Below are positions 1 to 38,728 of a stretch of DNA of 64,000 bases, piece after piece. The position numbers and the translations under genes were made by a program. The DNA is from Diphasiastrum complanatum. Lineage: Eukaryota > Streptophyta > Lycopodiopsida > Lycopodiales > Lycopodiaceae. The number at the start of each line of letters is the position of its first letter. Within the stretch, counting starts at the first letter, position 1. The stretch covers positions 1 to 64,000 of the forward strand of contig MU831574.1 in assembly GCA_029204225.1 (NCBI GenBank). The letters are read 5' to 3'. Under the pieces are notes generated by a model. That model was not told where the DNA came from and made no database searches. It saw only the letters and a list, made by a program, of their open reading frames with translations.

Positions 1-1367
1 GGAACTTGTTGTAGTATTTGGGCCCATGTGATTTTCATGATGGTTATTAGTCTTATGACTTTGACCCTAGGGACCCAATATTCTTGGACAATTTATGACT
101 ATTATTTGATAGATAACTAGGTGCCTGGCCTAGGTTAGTAGGATGTCTATAAATAGTCCCAAGGGTTGGTTGATGACGGTTGGATATTGAGAGCCTGCTA
201 TACTTAGCGTACTCTAGTGTGGATTAATCTATTCAGGACTAAGGATCTTTGATAACATACATCAATGTTGCATGAGTATTGGCTTGATTCTCAGCAGTGT
301 TGTGATTGGATTGGTTTGTGAATGTTTTCATTGATTAATTAGCATACTGACATACTTTTGTAGCTTTTATAGTGCACCCGTTGTTTTTGCTCGAAGTTGG
401 TAGTAGACAGTTTGTTAGGCAAAGTAGGGTGGGCATCTGGAGTTAACTCACTATTTACCAAGAAGACAATGACTTTTGCCATAACTCTCTTAATGGTGGT
501 TATATTTAACTTCTACTAATTGCATTAGTTTCATGATTAGGATATGGAAGAGGATATAATTTTCTAAAAACGACCAATATATTAGTAGGCTTTCCAAAAC
601 CTTTGATTTTTGGGTGATAAAAGCAAGCAATATTTACATCGTCGAGGGTGGTAGATGGAGACAAGACCAGTGAAAATTCCAAACAAAGCATATTTGAAAC
701 TCGATTCAAAATGCAACTCGAATCAGGAAGATTCAATTTGCGATTTTTTGGAAATATGACTCATCATATATAAAACATGCAAACCATTGCTTGATGTAGA
801 CTGCATAAACGTACTATAACTCTCACACTTCTCATTGTCTGAAGTGTGGCTCCATGAGGCTGTAAAATTCTATAAGGCTTTGTTATTAGGAGACAATGGG
901 CTTTATGTATTTGTATATTTTTCCTCTATTTGAAAACTTCAAAGTTCAGAGACACAGAAGTTTCAAAACATTATTATGAAGTTTGATTTTCTGTGACTTT
1001 ATCATTATCTAGAATATGAGATTGGTTTCTTCCTGAAGTCTGCATAACATTTTAGCTTTATTTGCTTACGCAATAGAAGCTTTGGCCCCCATGCTGGTAA
1101 GCAAAAAAGACACAAGGAATGATACGTTATGCTAAACAGTCTTTTAACTTCTTTCTCAGACATGTTTGATTTATGGACTTCATCTATTTTGTTTCCCATT
1201 AGAATAAAGATGGAAGAATCACAGTAACTGAGATGAAGAATAGATAATGTTAAAGCTTGATCCATGGATGTAGATGGCCTGAATGTTTGACTCATTTTCA
1301 TATTGCAGCTTTAGCCACTATATTTATTCCTTTATCTTCTCCTGTGTACTTTCTCTGATTTATGCAG
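1..1367 (+). other. Intron sequence upstream of the first visible DDM1 exon
   Basis: No conserved coding block was recognised in any frame. The first visible exon starts after a pyrimidine-rich tract and TATGCAG at 1361-1367, so this stretch is inferred to be the 3' part of a DDM1 intron. Positions 130-180 contain a TATAAATAG-like box in a context that resembles an LTR promoter, but no LTR ends, PBS or duplication can be shown. Confidence 0.5.
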
Positions 1368-28516
<27,149 letters not shown>

Positions 28517-30035
28517 TATTGGTGCCCACATAAAGCTTCATTGTGAATTTTGACTAAATCCCTTCTTTGATGACTTTGTAAATCTTTATTCTTCCGGTGC
28601 ATGGAAACCAAATATGCTCTGGTGGGATGTCTACAATCAAAGGTCAGTTGACATTAAAAAAGTTTCTGATCAAATTTTGACCATTCTTCAACTTGAAATT
28701 TTGTGAAAGTGCAAACTGAAGTTTTGGCGTTGCCAAGAGCTACAGGAATTTTCAAGAAAAGAGAGATAATTTTGCCTAGTGGTAGTCTTAAGTTTTTGTT
28801 GATCAATTTATGAGATTGAGTTTCCCTTGCATATGAAGGTGTTAGTGTAAAGGGCTTCGAAGGAAGACTAATGGGCATAGATCATAGTAGTTTGAATGTC
28901 AAATACTTGGATACAATGAAGGAAAATTTTCATATGACTAGCTTTCACTATGTGGGATGTGACCATCAATTGTCGGCATGTCCTGGTGGGTATCTTGTAA
29001 TTCTCAAACTGCAACAAACACCAAGCAACTAGACAGGACTAGGAAGAAATTTCTTTTAACTTTTGCAGCGATCTACTTATGTTTATACATGAGACCTCAG
29101 CCTTCAACAGTCTTCTTCCAACACTTCATTCTTTCACAACATGTAAGCTACTTAAATAATCTAGCCGTTCATTCTTGGTCTGTTGCGATAATCAGACCGG
29201 TATTTAGTCACTAGTGTAGATTACTTAACAGAAGCACAATAATAAAATCATGATGATTACTCCACCTAACCATCGATGCATGCAAGGTAGTATTAGAGTT
29301 ACATATATGTCCAATTTAGGCATATGCATGGGCACGTACTTCCAAACTACATCATGAAAAAGTAAGGGTGAACACCCTCTGCCATTCTACTATAAAATCT
29401 GCAACTGAGTGAAACTGCATGAGCACTTCTGGAAACATTGATACAAACTTGAGTGTACATAATAAGATCTAGATGCAAGACTAATTGTATTAGAAACTTA
29501 AAAAAGATGCATTATGATAGTTTAAGCCTATTACTAATATAATTCTTATCGAGCTAGTAAAAAAAGGACTTGCTTTAAGGTATTGGTATTACAAACTTTA
29601 CACGACATTTAATCTTTTCTTGCCTTTGCTTATGGTAATATAAAAAAAGTCCAAATTAAGGAGACTAGAGATTATAAAATAAAGGTTAACTTTTATAATA
29701 ATTTACATGATTGAACTTCAATATAAACTGTATATGGGTAGTGATACGACAAGAATGAAGATTTGTATGAAATCACTTTGTGAGGGTGTTTTCATTCGTA
29801 TGCATCTCAGGACATTAAATATTATTTGGTTGATAATTGTAATTCATGATATACTCATTATGCTAGTTTACTGTCAATCTAATTCATTACATGTTTTGCT
29901 AGATCTAGATTGATGAATATGATTACTATGAATCAAATCATGACATAAAATTGGTGTATTTTATAGTGAGAAATGCTTTGTAATATAGATTTTTCTTGAT
30001 AAGCTTCATAGACGATTTGTCATTCTCTCTTTCAT
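28517..30035 (+). other. DDM1 3' flank, including its 3' untranslated region
   Basis: Begins directly after the DDM1 stop. The 3' UTR should occupy the first several hundred bases, but no convincing polyadenylation signal fixes its end; an AATAAAA occurs only at about 29240. No coding domain was seen. Confidence 0.5.
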
Positions 30036-30407
30036 TCAGCTTACATCCAAAATAGGTGTTTGACTAAAGCCATCTCAAGTAAAACACCTTACGAAATTTG
30101 GACAAAATCCAAACCATCAGTAAAGAACCTAAGAGTATTCAAATGTATTACCTATGTACAGATCCCAAAAGAGACAAAGAAGAAATTGAACTTCGAAAGT
30201 CTCAAATCCATCCACTGGTTGTGTTTCTCAAATTGATAGTCATGAAGAAAGAAAATTTGAAAGACCCGCTCATTGATTAAGATCTAGAATGAGAACCAGT
30301 CTTTAAAAAGAGATATTCAAATCTTACAAAAACTAACGGGCCAAATAGAAGAGACAGCCAAGATTACTCACGGAATTCAAGATAAATAGAAGCCATAAAA
30401 TCAAAAT
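30036..30407 (+). pseudogene. Copia integrase C-terminal fragment (inverted segment)
   Basis: The + strand reads AYIQNRCLTKAISSKTPYE, then KSKPSVKNLRVF and TYVQIPKETKKKLN, the part of a copia polyprotein directly after the integrase core. The frame then meets several stops. Its natural upstream partner lies next to it on the opposite strand (30408-30845). It is homologous to the intron-6 remnant at 9905-9962 and 11163-11280. Confidence 0.8.
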
Positions 30408-30845
30408 CAAAATGCTTGGACAACTTCAGTCCAGAAGTGTTTGGGTAGTGATGCGTGAGCAAACATGCATTTCGTTGATTCAACTAAGGTATGATTCTTC
30501 CTCTCGGCAAGCCCATTTGACTGACGTGAATAAGGAGTGATGAATTGTTGTTCGATGCCTTGGCTGAGGCATTACTCCTTGAATTCAGTTGAGATATACT
30601 CTCCAATATTGTCTGACCTTAGGGCTTTGAGTTGTTTACCAATCTCTTTCTCTGCATGCTCCTTGAATTGTTTAAAGAGGTTGAATGCCTCTTTTATGCT
30701 TGATCAAATATACAACCGTTTGTTTGGAATATTCATTGATAAAGATGATGAAATACCTGGCACCTTTTAATGACAAATTTTTCATTGAGCCACATATGTC
30801 TGCATGTACCATATCTAACAGGTCTTTAGCTATATGTTCACTGAT
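30408..30845 (-). pseudogene. Copia integrase core fragment
   Basis: The - strand reads KDLLDMVHADICGSMKNLS, GARYFIIFINEYSKQTVVYL, then (after a frameshift) KALRSDNIGEYISTEF, QFITPY, NGLAERKN and ASLPKHFWTEVVQ. This includes the aspartates and glutamate of the integrase triad. One frameshift and at least one stop break it. The protein stops at about 30408, where the + strand fragment continues the same polyprotein. Confidence 0.85.
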
Positions 30846-31660
30846 TCCCTATCAGTATATTGATTCTTCAGATCTATTACAGTTGGCAAGTTCTTGTTCA
30901 GGTTTTCTTACTGTCTGTTACTAGACTCTACAAATAGTTCTTGGCAATTGGAGTCTTGGTTAACGTTCAGCTAGACAACAAGATTGGTTGTTGTAGCTTA
31001 GTTTTATCCTGCCTGTCATTGGATACTCAGGTAGCGTTCACTCTTGAACTGTACTCACATTACTTGAAACATACAAGTCATGATGATCAACATCCTCTAG
31101 TGAGTTATGGAATTTATGTTAAATCGAGCTTGTTCGGTGGATGGGGAGACCATCTCTGGTGGATAGTCCTCCGTAGAATTCGGATCGTAAGAGAGATCGT
31201 TAACAACTTGTACAGTACCGTAGGATTGTGTAAATAGGCTCTTGGACTCTTGTTATGAAATTGGGTCCCTTCACAAGTGAAGTGTGAAGTTTCTTCAAGG
31301 TGAAGAAACAGTTAAAAAACAAGGAAAATCCCTATTTTTGGGTCCTTTGTCCGTTTTGACCCAAACGAAAGGCTATAACCTCCAAACAAAGGGCACCCGG
31401 ACTGTATCTACAAGTACGGTACAACAAAACAGAGTGATTGCAGCGGACAAAGTGTTCGGAGTGCACCGAAAGTGATTTCACCATTCCACTATGCACGTAG
31501 TTGGGAGTTGACGACTGAGTGCATTTCGGAAGGCGACACCGATTTGGCTTATAAATTGGTGGAAAATCGGCGAGTGGCCTGGTAAGGGAAAAAGTGCAGG
31601 TCATTATTTTCAAATTCTGACATCACAGTTGGCCTTGGCAGGGGATGGTGAGAACACATT
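30846..31660 (+). other. Spacer, nothing recognised
   Basis: No zinc finger, protease or pre-integrase motif was found on either strand, although neighbouring copia pieces could be expected to extend here. Confidence 0.4.
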
Positions 31661-32632
31661 ATGATCCAATTCTATGTCTTATGCTTTGATGGTATGGTTG
31701 CTTTGATTGCTCTTTATGTTGATGACTTGATTATTATGGGAAATAATCAAGAGATGATAGACATGATCAAGAAAGACCTCATGGAACAATTCGAGATGAC
31801 AGATCTCAACTTGATGGATTATTGCCTTGGAGTATGGCAAATAGGACACGAAGTGGGTTTAACACAGGTGAAGTATGTCAAAGAATTGTTGCACAAGTTT
31901 AGGTTGCAGGATTGCAAACTAGTGAATACTCCTATTGAACCAGGTAAAAAGCTTTCTAAGCTTGATGAATCACAATCATTTGATGCTACGTTGTATAGGC
32001 AGTTACTAGGGAGCTTGATTTACCTTACCACGACTAGACCAGATATATGCTGTGTTGTTGGCATTGTAAGTCAGTTTATGGCAGCACCTACGGAAACACA
32101 TTAGAAGGCAACTAAACGCATTTTGCGTTATGTGAAAGACACTTTAGATTATGGCTTGATTTACAGGAAGCATGATTGTTTACCTGAGTTGTGTGGCTAT
32201 GTGGATGCGGATTGGGGAGGTGACTATGATGATCGTAGATCCACCACATGGGATGTAATCCAGTTTTGTGGTAGTTGCTTTTCCTGGTCTAGTAAGAAGC
32301 AAAGTACAATTGCTCTATCCACCACAGAAGCAGAATATAAGGCAATGTGTAGTGCAGCACATGAAGCTATATGGTTGAGACAAATCTTGGAAGAAGTTGG
32401 CATGAAGCAGAAAAATCCCACGACATTACATAGCGATAGTCTGAGTGGCATTCAGCTAGCAAAGAATCCAGTGTTCCATGCGAGAACCAAACACATTGAG
32501 ATTCAGTATCACTTTATATGTGAGAGTCTGCTGAGTCATGAAATTCATGTTGTTCATTGTAGTACAGAAGAACAACTAGCTGATATTTTCACTAAGCCAC
32601 TTGTTGGAGAAAAGTTTGATAAGTTTAGATGA
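31661..32632 (+). pseudogene. Copia reverse transcriptase C-terminus and RNase H, one stop codon
   Basis: Continuous frame from ALYVDDLIIMGNN (catalytic YVDD) through LMDYCLG, TPIEPGKKL, YRQLLGSLIYLTTTRPDI to RNase H (GYVDADWGGD, STTEAEYKAM, LHSDSLSGIQLA, HIEIQYHF, EEQLADIFTKPL). The only interruption is TAG at 32102 where related proteins have Trp (EHW-K), so a single TGG to TAG change. It ends with TGA at 32630-32632, a normal copia C-terminus. A purine-rich PPT and an LTR start follow, so this is the 3' end of a real element; everything upstream of YVDD is missing here. Confidence 0.9.
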
Positions 32633-32704
32633 AGTTTTCTATACTTAAAGTTTGTTGACTTTAAAGCTATGTATATGACTGTGTAAAAAAGTAGACTCTA
32701 CTTT

Positions 32705-32760
32705 AAGGGAGAGAGTTAGAATTAAAGTAGAATCATTGTGCTACTGTACTGTGGGTCCTT
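32705..32760 (+). mobile_element. PPT and start of a copia 3' LTR
   Basis: AAGGGAGAGAG at 32705-32715 is a polypurine tract. It runs into TTAGAATTAAAGTAG, and the next roughly 40 bp match, with two substitutions by eye, the start of the - strand LTR at 52029-52304. After about 32759 the two diverge and no LTR end was found, so the 3' LTR is truncated or chimeric. Confidence 0.7.
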
Positions 32761-33429
32761 CGCAAATCGCGGCGGATATATATCTCACTGTTCTTATCAT
32801 GGTATGTTATCGTTATGTATATATACACGCGACAGTTATAACAACTGTGTGGGCAATGAGCGTGAAGTAGTGTAGTTACTACAAAGTCCTGAAATGAACT
32901 ATGACATAGTCTGCGTTGGACAGGGTAGAAGAAGAGCTCCATTTTGACTAGTGATAGTCGACGATCATCGAAGGCGTCGGACAAGTCGAGTCTACTGGTT
33001 TGCCCTAGAGAGGATGTGGATGGAGACGATGTCAAGATGTCGACGAAGTTGAGTCAATAAAGTCAATGACGTACATGTCGACGAAGTTGAAATGTGTTTA
33101 GTTCTAGAGTGAGTTCGTGGGTTCAGAGATAGAGCAATGTAGCTTTGATTGTCGCAATAGAAAATAGTTGGTCTATGTTAGGGTTTTTTTCGACAGGGGA
33201 TTGATGAGAATCAGATTCGTGTATCGCGATTTGGATTTCGCAGTCGCGAAGCTTTCACGATAGAAACCACGATCCTCTTGTGACTCGGATGGAGTTCAGA
33301 TGCAATCGCTGGACACTGCCAGCTGAATCACTCCTATAGTCCTCCAGAATGTAGTTAGGCTCTGCTGATCTACGTTTATAAAATTAATACAGCATTCAAC
33401 ATAGTTTCAGCCAAGGTGTGGAATTAAAA

Positions 33430-34185
33430 TGAACAAGAAAAACTCAGACACACGATTAATAGTAGAAGCATTTGCATTCGAGATCTGACACAACAAGAGA
33501 AATTATCTATATTGATCTTCCTCTATTTTTTTCAAGCACTGCATGCAAATCACAGACTTTCAAAGAGGCGATTGAAGGTCCAGAAAAGGACAGATGGATC
33601 CATGCCATGAACGAAGAGATGGAGTCGATGAGGCAGAACCATGTATGGACGCTGGAGCCATTACCACATAAGCGCAAGACTGTCAAATGCAAATGGGTTT
33701 TCAAGCTCAAATACGGACCAGACAGGAATGTAACGAAATACAAGGAAAGACTTGTAGCGAAAGGTTTTTCTCAGAGATACGATATTGACTACTCTGAAAC
33801 CTTCTCTCTTGTCGTCAAACATTTGTCCCTACGTTTGATATTTGCATATGCAGTAGCTTATGACCTCAGGATCCACATTGTGGACGCAAAGACAGCCTTG
33901 TTGCATGGCGAATTAGATAAAGAGGTCTACATGGATCAACTCCTAGGATATGTCTCGAATTCACTTCCTAACTATGCATGTAGAATGCATAGAAGCATCT
34001 ACGGTCTAAAACAATCAGCCCGACAATGGTACAAGAAGAAAGATCAAGCCCTGAAATCACTAGGATTCAAGCCTCTATTGGCTGATTCCAATGTATATGT
34101 CAGAGTTACAGATGGGCAGATCATCATTGTGGCTGTGTATGTGGACGACACTCTGATAGGAGCAGTCTCGGAATCATAAAGCTAT
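33430..34185 (+). pseudogene. Copia reverse transcriptase N-terminal fragment
   Basis: Open frame of 235 codons (33472-34179) with WIHAMNEEMESM, KCKWVFKLKYG, ERLVAKGFSQ, DIDYSETFS, IHIVDAKTALLHGELD, SIYGLKQSARQWYKK and the catalytic box as AVYVDDTLIG. No stop interrupts it, but protease, integrase and RNase H are absent, so it cannot act alone. The frame ends just after YVDD, the point at which the fragment at 31661 begins. KTALLHG replaces the usual NAFL-G. Confidence 0.85.
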
Positions 34186-34285
34186 CATGCTTTGAGAGGC
34201 TGCTAAGGCAGTTCCTGGACAAATTAGGCGAAACAAGGTTGATTTGGATTAACCCTATCAATTTCAACAAAACCTCTTGTACTAG

Positions 34286-34297
34286 GCTCTAATACCA
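34286..34297 (-). promoter_or_regulatory. tRNA-Met primer binding site (one mismatch)
   Basis: The - strand reads TGGTATTAGAGC against the usual TGGTATCAGAGC, directly abutting the CA end of the LTR. Only about 100 bp of possible internal sequence follows before the copia fragment at 33430-34185. Confidence 0.75.
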
Positions 34298-35208
34298 TGT
34301 GAAAAAAGTACAAAAAGGACCAAGAGTGGATCCTAATCTGATCCTCAAGAGGGATTGGATGTTAGATTTACTTGACCTATCAATCTACATAAGATTAAGA
34401 TCAATCTAGATCAATTCTAGACATAAAATCCAAACAAGAACAATCATTTATTGAAGGTAAATGTACTTGCTGGTTTCACACGTGTGAAACCCTGTCAGGG
34501 TATGGACTCCAACCTGAAAATCAAGTACACATTGATAGAACCTCAAAACAATCAAAACAAATGTAGATAAATGGAGAGAATCACTCAAAATTGCTTCCAA
34601 AACCAAGATTGGTGTCTCACATTGATTATGGCCAAATGTGGCTCTATATATACAATAAGTGAGAGCTCGTGGTACTGATCATCCCTCTGATCCCACATGT
34701 GTGAAGGTGCTTTGTCATATGATGATTCATCATGCAAAACTGACACTTGGACAAAACCTTCTATTTTGGGCACTTTTGGTCCATTTTCCTTCTATATGGA
34801 GATCTACTTGGAAATCTTCTACAAGTCAAAATTCACCTACTTCAGCTTATTCCACACATGTGAGCTGTCCTCTACACATGGGATATGACACCTAAACAAA
34901 GGATGTGGCTCATGCAATCAATAGATCGATGCCATGTGTCATATGTATAGAAAACTAGTTTTTGGCCTTTTTAGCCACTAGAACTTGAATTAAATCATAT
35001 GTACAACCTATATAATTATAGTACATGACAAGTACACTATTTTCACACGTGGGAACAGGCTCCACACATGTGTGTTTATTTATATACAAGATTTTTGGCC
35101 TCTACCAAGCTTATTTTTGCATTTTTCACAGACTATTATCCAGATTAGGTATGGCCCCTACGTCCAAGACAGCTCCTAATGGTCCAAACCCCCATTAGGG
35201 CCGTAACA
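34298..35208 (-). mobile_element. Ty3/gypsy LTR (911 bp) with PBS on its other side
   Basis: Ends are TGTGAAAA... and ...CCGTAACA, so on the - strand the LTR starts TGTTACGGCC. Directly left is GCTCTAATACCA (34286-34297), the complement of an initiator-Met primer site with one mismatch, so the - strand reads LTR then PBS. Directly right, 35210-35225 gives a purine-rich AAGCGGAGAAG on the - strand, followed by the gypsy integrase C-terminus. It contains a TATATATAG-like box at about 34650 and the 16-bp palindrome TTTCACACGTGTGAAA at 34474-34489. Confidence 0.8.
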
Positions 35209-35236
35209 TACTTCTCCGCTTATTTTGTTTTTGTCC

Positions 35237-35800
35237 TCAGAACTTAAAGTCCGGGAAACTCTTCTTTAGATTACCTTCTAGATTCCATGAATTCTCATCT
35301 TCAGAATATCCTTTCCAACAAACTAGATGCTCAGTAACCTCCCGATTACGCAATCGCTTAGATCTTGTATCAAGAATCTTTTCAGGTTCTAAAGGAATCC
35401 TTTCAGATAAATCTTCAAATGAATCTAGGCCTTTACCTGAACCAAGGTAATCCCTCACATGTGAACTCATCTCTAGACGATTAACGTGAAACATGGGTTG
35501 AGTCTTGATTTCCTCTTGTAACTCTAACTGGTAAACCAAAGACCCAATCTTATTCAAGATGTTATATGGTCCACAATAACGAGCACGCACTTGTAATGCT
35601 TCCCAATATGCATTACCTTAGAATCCTTCAGAATTCTCAGATACACCCAATCCCCAACTTGAAACTCCCGAGGCAATCTTTTCAGATTAGCAAAATGTCT
35701 TAACCCAATTCTAGGTACTTAGAACATTTTCATGTGCTATCTGTAGCATTATCTGCATTTCTCGCAAGAAATCGGCCATTTTCTGAATTTTAATCAACTC
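35237..35800 (-). pseudogene. Ty3/gypsy integrase C-terminus with chromodomain (chromovirus)
   Basis: A 117-codon frame (35237-35590) reads RYCGPYNILNKIGSLVYQLE, then FHVNRLE, then a chromodomain at residues 69-115 (PEKILDTRSKRLRNREVTEH, CWKGYSEDENSW, FPDF). In chromoviruses this domain targets integration to marked chromatin. Upstream (35590-35800, reading left) diverged pieces such as MADFLREMQ can be traced with stops. The frame ends with TGA 29 bp from the LTR, as in an intact element's 3' end. Confidence 0.88.
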
Positions 35801-38226
35801 AGTTTCAACCGTTATCGGAGATTCGGATTGAAACATACATAAGCATACATGAACTATATCCAGTAATGCTTACTAGTATTACAAGCAAACTCAATCAATG
35901 GAAGATACCTTATCCAACGAGATTGCCATAAGGAGAATGATGCACAAAACATCCAACCTTTTCACCACTCACGTTACCCTCTCTTGAAAGTCAAATCTAC
36001 TCTCCTTACAATGTCAATAAGGAATTTTCGACATGACTCAACATGTCATTTCAAACTCAAGGTTCCATCTAGAATACATCTAGACCTCAATACTCTTAAG
36101 TTCTGATCTAGAATAAAGATTGACAACGACGGAAGCCACCCACGATCTCCTACATATGGCACAACCACTTTTGTACCTTCTTCATTTGCCTGTAAAATTT
36201 GTGTATATAGTGAATACCATTTCAGCATTCAACCAAAAAACAAAAGAACGAAGCATGATTGTAACATGTTGGACAGACATTGTAGATGCTTTCACGCATT
36301 GATTATTTCTGAGTATGAAGTCCTAGTGAGCTTGCCAGAGCGAGCTTTTGCAAAAATTGGAACGAGATTTTCGTAGCAAGATTTTATGTTTAGTGTGTGA
36401 TTATCGTATTAGAACATGTTTATCTTTCATGAAGTATTTTTCCATAATGTCTAATTACTATTTTTGGACTACTCATATTGCATACCAAAGAAAATGTGGA
36501 ACATTGTTATGGTTCTTGCCTTTGGAATTGCATTAGACTACCACCCTACACATGTTCCCACACTCCACTTCTCCCATAATTCATAAACAAACTCCTAGCA
36601 AACCGCATAGCTTTGGTTCAATACATAGCTTCATGGCCTTTGTCACGTACTTTTTGGATGCCTAATTGTTATAGTTGGTACCTAGGTGTTGTGTATTCCA
36701 CATTTGAAAATGAGGGCTTTCTTGACTGAATATGTAACAAGGTTTGAGATGACCATTCAATTACACGAACATGCACTCATTTATGTCCTTGGGCTCATTT
36801 TATTGCCCATACGAGACTTAACCCCTATGAGGGGATTTATTTTTCCTGCTATTTGGAGACTTAACTCCTAGCATTTGATGCGGGGATTTATTATTCTTGC
36901 GTTATGGTTTTGGGGTTTATCATGGCCCACTACGGAAGGTTGTGCCTCCCTTCTCCCATAAGTTTTTTGGGTGTTCCTTGTCATTGTGATTGTTGCCAAT
37001 TTCTTTGTTTGGACTTTATTTTCCTAGTATTGTCCATTCCGTTCGAACTGCAATGTCACTTGGTTCTAAGACTCACGATTCATGGTTTTCTATTGATAAC
37101 CTGCCTTTCTTGAATACAAGAGTTTTTAGAACTCATACAATCACACATGAGAGTTTGTATAGTGCATGCATGTACACTTACGTTAACTTAAAAGAGAAAT
37201 GATAAAGTAATAATGGAACTACAAGATACAAGTACCTGTGAGGAGCATGAGCTCGCAAGAAAACTTACAATTCTAAATAGTGTTTTGATTACGACTTCAT
37301 AGAAGTTATTCCCATTGCGAACAGCCAATGAAAATATACATCACATAATTGAATATTTAAAATATCATACAAAACGTTAAGTACATAGTAGAAAGTATAC
37401 AAGCTTGCACAATTCAACGGAGATCACGTGGACCCATATCACTCCCTTGTATTACAAATCATCACCCTGAGTACATTGAGCTAACTCACGCAAGATGCCA
37501 AGCCTTCTTAATGAATAATCTTAAATTTTGTCAACACAACTTATTTGCTTTCACACTTCATTTATCAACAAGAGTATAGATTATAATCTACCAAAGTACA
37601 ATGCACTCACAATAAAACAATTGATGCGCTTGCAACCATATACAATCATCAATATTGTATTCTAAAAATAAAATCCATAATCCAAACAAATATGATAATT
37701 GTGAGAGATTTCAACTAGTTTAGTCACATTTTGGTAAATTGTCAATAAGAGGCCAAAACTCATTTTAGACTTAGAGATAAACTTTTTGAAGTTATATTAG
37801 TTTAAAATACATTCAATAAACACTTTTTGAAAGTGTGGGAAAGTTGGTGGCCGAGTTTGAGAGAGAATCAAATTTGAACTTTGGGTACATTGAATCTAGA
37901 CCCAAAATAGTAGGGTCTACATTTCTCTCTCATTTCATCATTGTACATCGTTCTCTTTGGGTTCTACTACTCATTGGTGCACTATCTTGGTGATATCTTG
38001 CAATCTTGTGTGTAGAATGCTCATATTTTGCTATTTTTGGTTCCACACATGTAAAATACAGTAGGGTACTATAACTGTACGGACAACAAACATATTTTAT
38101 GTTTTGGTTCATGTTTGATTAGTATCTCTTAGAGTTTGCATCTCATTTTGTATGTAGATGCTGATTTTTATGCATTGGCAGGATTGTTGGTTTGTTCCTT
38201 ATTGTAACCAAAGATCAGGGACATAG
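35801..38226 (+). other. Spacer, nothing recognised
   Basis: AT-rich sequence with short open frames only. No transposon protein, RNA gene or strong repeat was identified. Confidence 0.4.
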
Positions 38227-38715
38227 TGTTACGGCCATATTCGGTAAAGGACCTGGAATAGTCCTAATATGGTAGACTGGCCCTCCATTGTTCGAGATTA
38301 TTGGTCACGCCTAGATTTTATTGCAAGTCAAGGCCTGTTGGTGACTAATGACCTTGACAGGACCCAGACACTCTAATTGAGACATATGGAGTAGTGCATG
38401 TACGTGTGACTGATATAGGCAGGAGGTATGCATGTAGAGCTGTAACCTATTTATGATTGACCTGCATGGGGATTGCATGTGCTCATGCATAGGATCCTAC
38501 TCTCTATATATTGAGGTAGTGATTATTCTATCGACGACTTGGTCTAGGTTACCTGATGAGCTCTTCTCCTCTTGCTGTCACATTGGCATGGCTTGGGGGC
38601 TAGATCCAGGAGGATTCTCCAGGAGGGATCTAGGTTTGGTTGGGTGGTTTTGCTCCACAGTCTCTCTTGTGTTTTCCTATCTTCATCTTAGGGGTTTTTC
38701 CTAGTGGTCTTTACA
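38227..38715 (+). mobile_element. Candidate LTR (489 bp) followed by a PBS
   Basis: Begins TGTTACGGCC and ends CTTTACA; after one T comes the exact initiator-Met primer site TGGTATCAGAGC at 38717-38728. The TGTTACGGCC start is the same as the - strand start of the gypsy LTR at 34298-35208, while 38595-38645 resembles 8515-8580 in DDM1 intron 6. A TATATATTGAGG-like box lies near 38503. The left boundary is inferred from TG and this similarity. No second LTR or duplication was found. Confidence 0.6.
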
Positions 38716-38728
38716 TTGGTATCAGAGC

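Noticed and set aside
130-320. LTR at the left edge of the window
   Set aside because: Only a TATA-like box and general resemblance; no TG...CA ends, PBS or duplication visible.
31640-34180. A single functional copia element joining both RT fragments
   Set aside because: The halves are in the wrong order and gag, protease and integrase are missing, so they are remnants.
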